Below are positions 11,994 through 26,900 of a stretch of DNA of 64,000 nucleotides, one piece after another. Source of the stretch: Sipunculus nudus (lineage: Eukaryota; Annelida; Sipuncula; Golfingiida; Sipunculidae); NCBI GenBank assembly GCA_026874595.1, contig CM049319.1, positions 58,040,917 through 58,104,916 of the forward strand, in the 5' to 3' direction. Under the pieces are notes generated by a model. That model saw only the letters and a program-made list of their open reading frames with translations. It searched no databases and was not told the DNA's origin. Positions within the stretch are counted from its first letter, which is position 1. Each line of letters opens with the position of its first letter. The position numbers and the translations under genes are program-made.

Positions 11994-14900
11994 CTGAAAG
12001 ATTGTAAACAAGGTATATAAATCTATGGATATAAACTGTACAACTATTTTTTGTGAGCATGCAATTACTGCACATGTCATGATATGCGAAAAAGTTCACG
12101 CTCTTGATGAGACATGCTCGTTATGCAAATATGCATTTTATTCTATTAATCTTGTATGAATACGTTATGTAAGAATATGACCCTTTGTACATCAAGGTAA
12201 ACCTATTGACAGTTACCAAAAGCTGATGATCAGTTTGACCATTCATCTATTGTTGACCATCTTTGAAGAGTCAGTCCCTGCCAAATGGCTAAATTGGAGT
12301 TTTATGAATTAACATGTTCGATAATAGGATGTGAAGAAACATCCATACCATTAACACAGCTGAAGTCACATTGCGCAGGGAGGGTTGTGAATAAAGTGTC
12401 CATATATGTTTATATATATCCTCACATTACTACTCATGATATTACAGTGCTGCCACTGAATATTTTTGAAAAAGTATAACATTTTACAAGCAAAAAGTAT
12501 CAAATTGTCTGAAAAAAGGTATGAAAATAGTAAAAATCAATGCCAAATTGCGCAATTTTTTTTTTCACAAATCTAAATTCTTGAACACAATCAAAGAATA
12601 TTCACAAATGCACTGTCACTAATGCATTAATGGACATGGGAATAAGGGCCTAATAGATGAATGCAAACATGGGTTTTTTGGAGAATCCCACAAAAGGGAC
12701 ACCCCTCACATGGTGGTAGCTTGCATTCCTAGGAATGAAGATTTCTAGTTCATAAAAAGTTTGACTTGATCCACTACCACAACAGCAAAAAGGAAATTTC
12801 AGCTTACAGCCAAATACCTGAATTATTACATCTCTGGGGACAAAAATAAATAAATTCTGTGTTGCTTTATAATATATAAATGAAACATATAGGGCTAAAT
12901 ATGAGTGTAAACAATTTAATGTTGAAAATTAACTGATAAATAACATCTGCTTAATCAAATAAGTTTTTTATGAATTTTGGTAGAATAAAATATAAACAGC
13001 TGTTTACTAGAAAAATTCTTGCTATAATAATGCACACCATGTTTTTTTTAATACAAACCCCTTAAAAAGATAATGCACATTTTATTGTTTAACAGTGTAG
13101 GCTGGTATCTTTGCATAAAGGTTTAATACTGGTATTTAAAGAGTAATTGTATATCAATCCATGACTGCGCTGGTACCATTCTGTTTCCTTTTTTAATGTT
13201 TGGACCTGGACTGGTACTCTCATATTTATATTTTTGTAGATAAGACTGGTAGCCTCTGTTATATTAACTGGTAACTAGACTGGTACCCTTCTTTTTATAT
13301 ATTTAATTTTTGGAACTAGACTGTTACTCTCCTTTTAATATTTTTGTGAATTAGAATCGCAACCTCCAGTATATTAATTGATAACTAGACTGGTATACTT
13401 CTTTTAATTTTGTGACTCACCTTGACCTTGGGCCCCTGATCTTGGCCAGGCTGCGCACTCCACGCCTCATCTTCAGAGTCGGAGCTGTTGAAGTCTTCGA
13501 TGTAATCATCGTTGACCTCCTCCCCGCCCTGAGCCTCGCACTCCTGTGACATCTCCATGCTCTCCTCGTCCCAGATGTAGTCACGAGGAAACAGGATCCC
13601 ACAGCCCATCAGGTCACCTGTAAACAGTGTCAGTCATTTTATACCCCATTCCATCATCCCTGTCCACCTGTTTTTTTGTGACAATTCTTGTACAATGCAT
13701 TAAAACTTGTTCAATGTATTTGGATTATTTTGCAGGCCCACCACATGTTATTAACAGGTGTTTATAAACAAAACCAGCCTGATTGCATTTTGATCTGTGC
13801 TTTCTGGCCTATTTTTATAAAAGTGTCAAAGGACTGACATTAGTTAATAGACGTAAGATATCGGAATAAGCCCTTTTAAATTTCAGCCAGACAAAAAGGA
13901 GAAATTAAATTTAAAATGCACTGCCACCTACCTCTCTGACATGTTGGACCAAAGAGGTCCCCGACACCACTACCGATGAATATCTTACCGTCATCTACAA
14001 CAAAAAAACAGGAGATATATTCAGAATGAGCACCATAAACATGCATAATACGCCCATCTTATCTTTTGTGACCTCTGGCTTGATTAAATATGTGTGAATT
14101 TTTCTGAGAATTAAATTCAGATGAGAAACTGCATTGGTTAATATTCATAATCAGTTTTTTGGTAAGTCATCACAGTACCACCAAAGTCTGGTGACCTTTG
14201 ACCTCATTTAATATGCATGGAGTTTGCCAGGAATCAAACTTGTTGAGTTTCATCAAAATCCATCATATTCCTGATAAGTTATTGTGGCAACACAACAACG
14301 CAGCCTAGTGAACTCTGACCTCATTAAATATGCATTGATTTTGACTGTTATCAAACTCAGGTGAGATAATCTATTGGTAAGTAGTTATGGTGAGCTTCAT
14401 TAAAATTCATTGAAGGACAGACTGTGGGTATACCATAAAAAGTCCCGCCATAGATGGGCATATAATAACTAGATATTTCTTGGCACCGCAGATGCGATAG
14501 TATCCCCAGACAATTAATCCCCCCACCCTTAAAGAAAAGGCCCCCCCCCCCCCATCTTCAGCAACAATTAATATCAGACCACACTCATAGAAAAGGTCAC
14601 TCTCATAGAAAAGGTCATGACCCCAATTTCAATATACATCATCCCCTAACCCATGTCTATGTATATGCATAATATGAAAGAAATCTGTCCCTTAGTTTTT
14701 GACTTATAATGCTCACAGTACTGTCAAGTAGCAATTTTGGGGGTATTCAACAGCACGAAAACAAGTAAAGAATAATAGATGGCGCCACCAGTTTCTGGAA
14801 CATGACAACCCTATCAATGATCTTCCATCAACTTAATTTTGGGATCAATCCATGCAAGATTTCTTGAGATATTTAAGAATTTGTGTGATTTTCCCCAAAA

Positions 14901-17900
14901 TTGGACCTATTCAAGGTCAAGGACACTCTCCTAGTCATGGTCATGACCTCATTTTAACTAGGCATCATCCTCTCACCCATATCTATACATATACCAAGTT
15001 TGGTAAAGATCTGTGAAATATTTTTTGAGTTATCGCGCCTACAAGATTTATATGCGGCGGCGGGGGGACCGGTATGAAAACATACTATCCCCCGACTTTG
15101 TCTGGGAATACAATTATAATACAGCCCTGCACATAATGGTATTGCTGCTCTGGATTATTCAATGAACAAGATAGTACTAAGGACCTTCAGCAGGATCCTT
15201 AATAGCTACACAGAAACACAGGAAATATTTGTCAGAATTAAACAAGCCATTCACTGGTTAGCTTTATAACAATTGGTATGCTACTCAACAGGCACAAAGC
15301 AAGATAGTGACAAAGTTGAGTCCACACTCTCTGAGTCCATGTACAAGCCACTCAAGTCCATGTCCTTGAGGTTCCCGTCTAAGTCAGCCTCCTTTTTGAA
15401 CATGAGTCCAACTCCAAAATGTCTTAATTTTATATTGCAATGTAAAATGGGAATTTGAGATCATCAAGTGCTCTTTCATTATGACAATTTACACATGCTT
15501 TTTGCTTTACTAATGCATTACAATTAGCTCTCTATGCAGATACTGACTTTAGTGTATAATCTTAATTTGTTTTGCAATAATTTGTCATTAGTTTACACAA
15601 ATGTCATACAGGTTTCCCAATCTGACTGTCAGTCCTCAGGTGACAAGAGTTTTTTTTCAATCTTGATTCAAGATGAACTCAGCCTCATTTCTTGAGACCT
15701 GACTTCTGAACCCCCTCAGAACCCTTCAAGTCAATGTCCAAGTTTGAGTCCCTGAAAAAGTGGAATAACGGTCTACATCACTGTAGCAAGAATTAACCAA
15801 CTAATGCTACTGCTTGTTGATTAATGTGTATACATGCTATCTTTGTACCATATACAATAGAGCATGCACTTTGGGACCCCTGGCTTTTACCCAGTACCAA
15901 TGAGGACACAGCAATTAATTGGATACTGAACAGATAAAGTTCTGTCTTATAAGAGATCATTTTACTTATTATTTGTTATTTCTATATGTCGGTGAATCTG
16001 TGATATGGCAGTAGGCAAAATATTTGTGCTCAAATATCTTGCATAGATCCTTGATTCTCAAATGTTTGGTTGCCTGTTACAGCCCTAATGAGTATAAAGC
16101 ATTCAGAGAGGACATATCTCTACCAGTGCCTGGATAACAGAACATCATTTGACTCAAACAGAATTTTAAACCAAACTTACCTGCATGGTATGCTATGGAT
16201 CCTTTGTTCCAGCCAGGATGTCGATGTTTCGGGTAATCCTGAAAACAAGATTAAGGACTCATTCACGTCTCACATTTATTGAACATCAGACATGTCACTA
16301 GTAGTATGCTGGTGTGCTAAATGCTGTGACTTTCAGCAGAAAAAAATATATTAATAATATCAATTTATAATAAACTAGCTGATAGACCCGGTATACCGGG
16401 CTTATTACTGGGGTTGGGGAGATTTATTAACTGAGATGTGAAATGTTGGCTCATTTTTTTTTATTCCAAAAGTTAACAGAAAATATAGGTTTTCAGTGGG
16501 AAACTGTCTCGATAAGATATGTACAAACATTTTGGCATGACTGCAGAAAAACTCACTCCCTCTCTGAGGCACAACACTTCTGTGAACAGAAAACGTTTCT
16601 ATGTACAGCTGCTTGTATCTTAATTTTGCCACTTACTTTTAAATTACATGAATCCTTAACATCATACCGTCCGTCTGTATAAACTCATAATCTGGTGGAG
16701 ACAGTGCGTGAGTAATCCTGCAGTCGCTCCAATATTTTTAACATTTATTTTGTGGGGCTGTCCTCGTGGCAAGAAATTTATATCCCGGTATGTTTACCTT
16801 GATGACCTGACCAGTGACGGTGTTGACATTGCGAACCGGAATGAGACGCGGGGCATTCAGGTTTTCGATGATATTTGACTGGATTCTATCGGTGGCCGTA
16901 TAAAGATTAGGTTGTTGTGAGGAACACATGAAAGATTTATTAAATGTACGTTGCAAGGAAACTGTTCCTGAAAAAATATGCATACCTCGTAAGTAGCAGA
17001 AGCAGACCCAACTGGACTCCATGCAGAGGGTCCGTATTCATTTTCAACCGCCGCAATGTTTTTTTTACATCGTATCAGACAAATTTTTAGGCCTGAAACC
17101 CCAGACACCACTCCACCGCACCCCACCCAACCCCACGCCTGTTCCTGAAATTGGGACCTTGAATTAGGTTTTGTCATTAATCCTCCTGGGTTGAACTCTT
17201 CATTTCATAAAGCAAGAAACATGTGTTTTTCTCTTTTAATGACCACGCACGTGGGTCAAATCCCTCATTGAAAGCAAGCGTTATTCATATATGAACAATA
17301 GTCCTTAGTGTTAGAGGTTAAGTGACCACAATGCACGCATTCCGGTGATTGCCGAAGGCAGTTCGGCTGTGCTCGGTAAAAAAACGGAAAAATCACTCAA
17401 AATTATATGTATATTAAAAATTGTTTATTTTCATATCGCCTATGTCACTGCGGGGATAATAACCTTTAAAATGATGTATGGCACAATATTGTACACAGCG
17501 CGGTTTTAGAGAACATTGCGAACAAACGAGAAACTGAATTCCTTTTATAAGTATTAAGATATAATATTACTCTCATATAAAAATAAACACCTCCAATGAT
17601 ACTGAAATGAACAAATGCTGCACATTGTGTTTGATTAAATTGTATATTTTAAAATTCTTTCTTATTGATGCTGTTGTTAAATTTTCTTAAGAGCATCAGG
17701 GTACAGTTAAAGATGATAACTGGTCAAATAATGTACACTTGATCTTGTGTTAAAGGGACCATATCACCTTTAAAGCATGTTGAACTAACAAGAAAAATAG
17801 CTTCTTCCATTTAAAATAAACTTGCACAGGTGTAAACATAATAACATTGTGTGCATCTTGGGCCACAACACGTTCCAATCAGAAGATCCCCTGACTGACT

Positions 17901-20900
17901 TGGCCCAAAAAATGCAATACATGTTCCCACTGGCTGAAACACTGCGTGTACGGTTCACAATTAGGCCCCTGGTAATGCGGCCTTGTTATGATAAACAAAC
18001 ACACATGGACCGTGTTTACCAACATGCAGAGCAATAATAAGATGTTAAACAGCTGTATGCAAGGTACTGAGACTGTGTGCTTGGAAAGTTTTGCCCGAAA
18101 CTTTTGTATAAAACAAAACTGAACTAAAGTGTGAAAGAATAGGCATTTATAATACTGCTCTTGATTATGCCGCTTTAAGTATGGCTGACTGCTGATGATG
18201 ACTGTGGGATACAGCCAAAAGCTACAGCTTCACAAACATGTGTCCCAGAGTTGAGAGTTTAGATTCTTGGTATTACCGTATTTATTCTAATTTGGCGACC
18301 ACTTAAAAATAATTTATTTTCTCAGAGGTCGAGATAATGGAGAATATTTGAAAATTATCTTCCTGCAGAATTTGCAGTGGTCGAGATTTTAGAGGCATGC
18401 GGTGGGATAACCTTCCCTAGAGAACCCGGGCCGCTCTGACACTCGAGCGGTCATATGGATTGAGTGATAATATGGGTGTTAATAAGTTTGTTTTGTTAAT
18501 TTCCTACAAACGGGCTTCCAACCGTCACAAGAAAAATATGGAGTCCGCCAATGAATAATTAAACTGATCTCAGTCACTTTACAAAATGATCACTACTTCG
18601 CGTATAGGTATGATCACTTGACTTAGACAGCAACTCATGTAACTACCAGTTGTTTCAAGTTTACCCACCAGACGGCGATATCGCTTTGTGGCAGAGGCAT
18701 AAATATCTCTTATAAAAGTTATATGCAGGAAAAGTAAGTGAAATCATATTTTACTGAGCTAAACACTGACAGGTCAGGAAAGGGTAAAAGGCCCATAGAA
18801 TTCCAAGGCTGAGTGGTGTTTGAAAAATAATATAATAAAGGACCTGATTACATGTAGAGACAGAGGGAACTAAATCTTAACTGAACAAAGATTTACAGTT
18901 TGTATCACTGAGAGTCATGTATGAAGATGTAGAAGTGGATATCTGAGGCATAATAACATCAGATGAATAAATCTGTAAGCCTGGTCAGGATGTGATTCAG
19001 TAGGATGGTCCTGTGACCTTGACCTTTGACCTTGTGATGTAAAAATCAACATGGGTTCTCCCCCTATTGTTATGTAAGCCATAAGTGAAGGATGGAAGGT
19101 CTGGGATAAAATTTTTACTTAAAATGGAACTTGTTTTTTCAAGAAGTCGGTTGTGTGACCTTGACCTTTTGCCTTGCAGTCTCAAAATTTAAAATATTCT
19201 TCTCCCACTGGCAGAGAGGCCATATGTGAAAGATGGAAATCTGGGATGAAAACATGGGCTTAAATATCTTTAAAGATGTGGGTCCTATGACCTTCTAGTT
19301 TAACCTTGTGACCCTAAAATCAACAGAGTTCTTAATGAGTGATGGGCCATTAACAAATGAAGTTTAAAGCCATTATGATAACCCAAACTAGAGTTAGTAC
19401 CTCGAAAGGAATCTGTGACAGATGGCCCCTGTGACCTTGATCTTTAAACTTTTGACTCCTTGGCTGTTGGGCCACATATTTGAAGATGGATGGTTTGGGA
19501 TGAAGAGTATGGATAAAATGTATCTACATTCTTTTAAAACAAGTGGGTTTTGTGACCTGCACCTTTGACCTCATGACCCCAAAATCAAAAGGATTCTGAC
19601 CTTTAAATAAATCATGTTAAAAACCAACATTTTAATCTACACACAGAAGTTATCATCTTGAAACAAATTTGTGGATGGACAGGTTGATTTCTATAAAGCA
19701 AAAACTTATTCAACTGGGCTCCTAATAATAGCAAGATGGTGATAAGATTCAGTATTTTCATAAATAATAATGACAGCATTTTTAATACTGACAACACAAT
19801 TTAACAGCACTTACCCTCCTTGCTAGGCCTATTGCTATATAACAGTGTTCACCGGGATCGACGATCTCAATCTCAAAATAATGATATGTTGGATCTAGGG
19901 GAAAACGGGCCTGGGCGAGACCTACGTCCCTTATTCCCTTCCCACGGCCAGTGTACTCCAGGAACTGAAAAAATATCAAGACAAAATTGTCAAAAAGAAT
20001 TATCTTTGAGATGCAATGCTGTTTATTTATTATTAAGGATATGATGTATTTAGCAAAAAAATGAATAGAAAACTGAATTACATAGGTAACTAGAGCAAAG
20101 TACAGTGATACCTGTGATACCTTGCCTGATGACATCCTAACTATGGTGACCACCCTGCTAATATGACCACTAACAGCTGGTCCAGCAGGAAGTCTTTTTT
20201 TAGAGAGATTCCACTGTAGTTTAAAGAAATTTGAATGGCATGAATGCTTTTTAAATGAGATTACTCAGTAATTTATGAAGCATCTTGACATGATTTTGGT
20301 TGGTATATACAGCAAAAATTTAATTAAAAGACCAAGAATTTTCAGAATTTAAAAGATTTCTTCAAAGCTGAAACACAGTATCCAAAGTTACAATGTATTC
20401 CTGAACTACAACCCATTTTTCAGAACTGAAAAGAATTTAATGAACTGCCCTTTCAGAAGTGAAATGCACTTTTCCAGTGCTTAAACAAAATTATCTCTGC
20501 TAAATGACCAGGAATGGCTGGTAACTGATTGCTGTTGTTTCTGATTGGAAATAACAACTGCTGTGTCACCAAAAAATGACCACTGGTTTCCCTGCAGAGC
20601 TTGAACAAATTTCTTGGGATATAAGACAACTCACTGAACTGAAAAGAATTTCTTGATTTGGAAATGAATTGAGTGACTGCTGAGTGACAATAAAACACCT
20701 AGTGTTCATTTGCTGATGTTTATATTGGTGAACTCCGCAGACTATTAATGTGCAGGATACTAGTTAAGCATCATTCCTGTCCATCTATCTATCTATGTAC
20801 TACTAAAATTGACCTGTCTGTATGTTTGTTAGTCCCAGAACTCAGCAGAAACTGTCCATGACAGTGGGCCAGTTTTGCTATCACAGTAAATCAAATGCTG

Positions 20901-23900
20901 TAATTTACAGAATGCACACCAATTTACAACTGAATTCCCAGCAGCATAACATCAAAGGTCTGGCGGTCTGTCGCGCTCTATGCTTCGCCATTGCTGACCT
21001 TCACCTTGGCCCATTACCACAAAGACATAACATTTGGTTACGTACCAACCACCATTTGTCACTGCCTTATGGGTCTCAGGTATTTGCTACCTTACAGGTC
21101 TGGAGACACACTACGCAGCAATAAATCCTTCCTCTGCAACAGGACCCAAAGGGTCTCCATTTTCTAAGTCTGTCTAAAGCTAAGATTCCTTATACACAGA
21201 ATGCAGAATACAGCATGCAGGATGCAAGTTGAGATTCCATATGTACCAGCAAGGCAACATGCATATTTTCTATTTGTCGCTCTGGGATACCATACAAAAT
21301 AGGCAAAAAATGGCTACAATTTGTTTTGCTGGATACGCATTATGCATGCCAGACCTGCACATATGGAATCTCATTAAACTTATTTAGTCAATATCAATTT
21401 TATTCACATTCCAGATCCACATTTCATACATATGCAATTTTAGCTTAACAGCACATCTGTCTGTTTAGCACTCTTCTGCCAGAGGCTGTCTCTACTCAAA
21501 ACAAACCCCTACCAGTTGAAGACTGTGGGTATGGCTGAGAATACTTGTCTCAACAGTAAAACTTCAAAATCCAAATTTATCATAATCAAAGAAAAAAACT
21601 TCTTTCTACACTGAACATCTGCATGCTTATCAGATGTTACTTAAATCCTAAAGCTGGGAGTCAGAAAATACACATGTAATATGCCTTGAGATAAATTAGA
21701 TCCAACCTTTTTCTATGGCCTATATTTATGGCCTTCACTACATGTGAACTTGCACCACTGGTGTATTAAGAAGCCCTAGTGCAGTCTGGGGATAGGATAA
21801 CTTTACCCACAATCCCAAACTAGCAGACAGCAGTGTTGTACATTTGTGAGTGTGATTCGGTGCAGTGTACCTGATAAGCTGTACATTTTTAACAGGGTAC
21901 CAGTCTGTCCATTTAGCAGTACACTTTTAACAAAGGGTACCAGTCTAACACCATACCTGGCCATTTAGCTGCACGTCGTGTAATCTTGACCACTCTTCCT
22001 CACAGTTATCAATGGACATGTGTATGACATCTTCATGAACCCATTCTGCTTCTAGTTTTACGGATACTTCCTGACCCTCTGAGTGTAACCAGACTGCTGG
22101 GTGTAAGCTGCCAGGTGGCACATGGACCAGCACACGGCCAATCTGAAAATTCACAGGCAATATTTAGACAACCAAAATGTATATACAAGCCTATGTCACA
22201 CACACTTTATCAAATTTGTCTCATTTGTATCCAAAAGAGACTATAAAATATACATATATAAATTGAAATAATTTTTTTCAAACCCTGGCATACAGAAAAG
22301 TTTTTTTTTATTGTTGCCCTTGCCAATCCTAATACTACGTCAATTTGGCAGTATTATTAATAAATCTGTCCTGCATATACAGCTGCTTTCTTTTAGTTAC
22401 AAATACATGTGATGTTGCTCAGGCTGGGGGATATACATGCTGGGGCAGGTGAATAATAAAACATGTTTGTATTAGATCCCAATTTTTATCATATCAACAT
22501 ATTTAAATTTATAAAATGAATCATAAATTGTTACATAAAAAAAAATCAGAAAATATAAGCGGATTCAAAATTATCAAATATTTAGAGACTGAGAGAGGGC
22601 AAATAAAACACATTTAAAGTGAACCAATTAAACACTGACATTAAATGAGAGTTTTGTTACAGGTAGTGGACTCTGCTAGAAGAGTGCCACACTGCCGCCA
22701 AAACTCTCCCCCTGGTCGGTTACTAGTGTACCTCTTTGTAGTTTCTAGTGAAGAACACAGACGCTGTGTGTTTGACGATGCCTCCTTCTCGTTTCTCCGG
22801 GTTCCACCTCATGCCACATCCTATTCTGTCTCCCATATCACATTTTGAGCCAAATGGTCGTCCCTGGTTGTTGCCTTTGTATATCCTGTCAATATAATAG
22901 CAAAACAAAGTTATAAACAAACTGCACAGACTCAGAGTCACAACAGTATGACTCTGTTGTTTAGGGTTTGTTGGAGTCGAAATCTGCCCCCACAATGCAC
23001 CAGGGCATCTAAATACACCAGCAGCGTAGGTATAAATGTCGTGAAGAGGACAATGTAGTCTGTTCAAGTGTGTTGTATAAGAACTGTTTCATGGCAAATT
23101 ACATAAACATGGGTGTTTTTGTGGTAATTACCAGGCACGGATCCCCCTGCTCTCAACCAACAACCAATTTAAACCATGACAAGTAAATTTCCCTGGAAAA
23201 TCACACAATGACACCTGTTGACCTGCTACCCTGCAAAAAATCCTGAGGACTCAATGGAATAAGTAATATTTTGTAAGCATGCGCATGTGGAATGTAAATT
23301 GAAGGTATTTCCTTGAAATGCAAGAAATTTTGATTTTTTTAAGTTTGACAGTTGAGACAAGTATCCCAGCCAACCTACAGTGCACAAACAAAAGGGATTT
23401 TTGTTTCGAGTAGTCAAACACTGTAGACCCTGCTGCCATCTGGGGACTGAAGGGTAAACTACAATCAACTGTTTTTTTTACCCTGTGATTTCTAGAATCT
23501 AGATTAAAGATCTTCTTCATACTAATAAGTCTGCTACATGTTTGATCTCAATAATGCACCGATGACCAAGTAGAACAAGTGTACAGGAGTCATTTGATTG
23601 GTTCAATTGCCTGGTTAATTTTTAATGAAATAGATAGCAGAGCGGCTTGATAAATCAAGATATGTGAAAGCCTAGTTACAGACTTGGTGAGTGAGGCTGC
23701 TCAGAACAAAAAATTTGTATCATGTGGTTACCTTCATCCTCATCAAATAGAAGATGCCACCGACAGGCCATGGACCTGATTTAAAAAAATAATAAATTCT
23801 CTCTGTATGTATGTCCCAAGAATCAACTGCTCAAAAGTCCAGTACTTACTTGCCATTCCCTACGTTGAATGCGACAGAGAGATGTGCCCTCCCTGGAGCT

Positions 23901-26900
23901 TTGTCAAGTGGATAGTCTGAGAATACTAGTCCAATTTCTGAAATAGAAAAACAGACATATACACAGAGTGAGATCCATGTGATACAATGATTAAAAAACA
24001 GGTAAAACAAGAAATATCTGGCTCTAGTGATTGACTTCTCACATTTTGGCTAAATCCTCCTCTGCCTTCTGACCCATACCTATTGGAACCACAAGTATTA
24101 TGAACTCAATAGACACAGCAATCCACGATAAATAGGTATACCGCATTTTGGCTAAATCCTCCTCCGCCTTCTGACCCATACCTACTGGAACCACAAGTAT
24201 TATTAACTCAATAGACACAGCAATCCACGATAAATGGGTATACCAAATTGCAGAACAATCCATGATGCCATTCCTGAGGAAAGTGGATTAAATAAAATTC
24301 CATACAGAAAGGTTGAAGATGGTTTCTTAAGCAATGGATGCAGATAACTGATATCTATTGGCATACACAACATTAGAACAATTAATGAAGTCTAGCAGAT
24401 CTGTTATTTTTTTTTATAAAAGGGATGTAGAACAGACTAAATAAGTAAGTATTCAATTTATTCTTTATTTGGTTAATAAATAAAGTAATTGTTCATGAAA
24501 ATAAAATATTAGGCAAAAAAAGGTATGGTTCTCAGGTCATGCCCACTTCACTTTCAACCCAAAGCATCAAATATTTTGTTTTGATTTTCATCTTCCAAGA
24601 AGATAAAATAATACAATTTTGATAGGATTTTGTTTGTTATGTAGTGCTTTTACCTGTTGAACAAAAAAAATCATGCTTTTCCCTGAACATATGACATTTT
24701 TATCAAAACATACAAATAAAAGATAAAAAGTTGCCTACCTGCACTGATTAAAACATTTTTTTCCCTTAATATTGTGTAATATATTTATATATAACCTTAA
24801 ATTTGTGGGTATATTAACACTTTGGACATGAGTCTGCCAATGACCAGAGGTTGAAGTTTGTACATTCAACAGTGGCTGAATCAAATATTACCTCTACATT
24901 TAGTGAATACCGGCCTTTAAATTCAATGTGTTCTTGCTATGCTGAAACATAACAGCATTTATTTCTAAAATAACGCCTACGGCATAATAGATGGCCCAAA
25001 GGAGTTTTAATTGGACCAACAAGGATTGAAATATAAGGGGGTCCACAGGCCAGGGGCCTGCATTTGTTTGGTACTTAGGCCTGTATTTTGAAAGGGAGCA
25101 GGTCCAGTAAGCCTGTTAAAATCCACCCTAATACAGCTTTCTATGTCATCCATAGCTGAAGAATATATTAAAATTATTTCATTTAAAGAATATTACAATT
25201 ACTGAGAGTTATTCTGTTATTTTAAGATTATCATCATGTCAGAACAGGGGTATATATCAACCATTTCAAAGCCTAGGTAACTTCATAAGTTTGACTATCC
25301 TTCCCTTTCTCACACAGCAGTGAAATCTGGGAATTGCAGGATCAGCTGAGCTGTTCAAAACAAATTTAAACCCTGACTAGAACTTTAATGTAAAAAGGCT
25401 TCATGGGCATGAATTTATAAATATAAGTTGAAGACCTTTAACTGCATAGTTCAATACAGTATATGTATTGCTTATACTGTGAAACCTTGAATTTACAACT
25501 GCCAACAGGACCTTATAAAAATGGTCACATTTTCAAGGTGGATGTCTAAGTGAGACCTGATGTAAAGAGTAACTAGCAAATTCATGGAATTTATATCCCC
25601 CCCATCCCCCTTACACCTCTTGCTGTCATTTATGCTTGCCCTATCAATATGTTTTAGTTTTTATCTTCACCTGAAGATGTTTCCATGTCATAGTGGCTGT
25701 GTTTTAATTTTCATTGTCCTTTGAAGATGTCTCCACATATCATGATTTTTGGAGTGAATTGAAAAATTATATTTATTTTTGCTTTGATGCTGGTGAAAAT
25801 AAATTTTCAGACAGACACTCCAAAACCAATCCAAACTAAGGTATGCAGAAGAGCAATCAGTGACCCAAATTTGAATGAATTTGGATAATAATTAGGAAAA
25901 TTATTTCTCGGAAATGAAAACCTGATGGACAGACAGACAGAAGGAAAGACAGACAGAAAAACCCAAATCAATGTCCCCTATTCTACGAAAGCAGAGACAA
26001 CTGGCAATATGATTTATAAGTGTTAATTTCTACCAATAAATGTATTTAATGACAAAAAAAAACTTAGAGCTAGTATATCGCACTCAGCCATGATGCAGCA
26101 TAATAACATTTGAAAGGCTATGTATATTTTAATACCATAACAAATATGTATGAAGTCCTTGTATTGAATAGATCTATATAATACCTAACATATATATGCT
26201 CTGGTTTACAAATGGATGTTACAAAACTACATGTCAGCCATTAAATAGATATGACAAAATAATAAGTAACACTGCTTATGACTTAGCTTGTTCACTTAAT
26301 AGATGATTTAATATATTTTAGTACCAATCAAAATATATATATGTAGCGAATATTATATAACATATAGCATTTAGCGATCCGGTCAACATCTTACATTTAT
26401 ATTTTACTATTAAATATATCAAGTCAGAATTATGTTGTTTAAATACCAGAGAGAGACATAGTAGGGAAGTTTGTGCATATGACAAATGACACTGGAACTA
26501 GTGTACAATACTGCACATTCAAGACGATTTGTATGTTTTCATAAAACTCGAAAACATGTATCACTATGTCATGTCTGACTTATGTCAGTAAGAGACTGGA
26601 CAAAAGCACATAAAAGCCACTAGGACACAAATGAGAGTGCCTGGACGTAGCTATTGTACAGTAAAGAGCCAATGTATAATTTAGTACGGCTGCAAACATA
26701 TATCACAGCGTGGGACCAGGCTGCTGTCACCGAGGGACTGGACACAGAACAATTGCACCGTGTGACCCTTCTTGTACCAAGGGACGTCAATTCCACTTCT
26801 TCTGGCAGTGGATTATGGGACTAATTTCCAGGGAACTGGAGGGAGGTTGCAGCAGCATGCAGGCTGCCATGGCCACCATTGGTTCTGGTGAGCAGTAGTA

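Larger units (their letters stand above)
13995..16180 (-). other. SPRYD3 intron 8
   Basis: This intron is largely repetitive. It holds a DR1-containing patch (about 14160-14420), a family-3 element at 14469-15116, and a GAGTCCA-rich repeat at about 15260-15760. No exon seen. Confidence 0.85.
16239..19814 (-). other. SPRYD3 intron 7
   Basis: It holds a possible cassette exon (16798-16878), a TTAA-flanked MITE (17750-18178) and a DR1-bearing repeat tract (about 18990-19600). Nothing else recognised. Confidence 0.85.

Noticed and set aside
20822-21124. 100-residue plus-strand ORF
   Set aside because: Located in an intron within a repeat-like block. The peptide is not recognised and there are no splice signals consistent with a gene.
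24039-24263. Minus-strand ORF with duplicated hydrophobic peptide (SWIAVSIEFIILVVP)
   Set aside because: It is the translation of the 102-bp tandem duplication inside an intron; no gene context.
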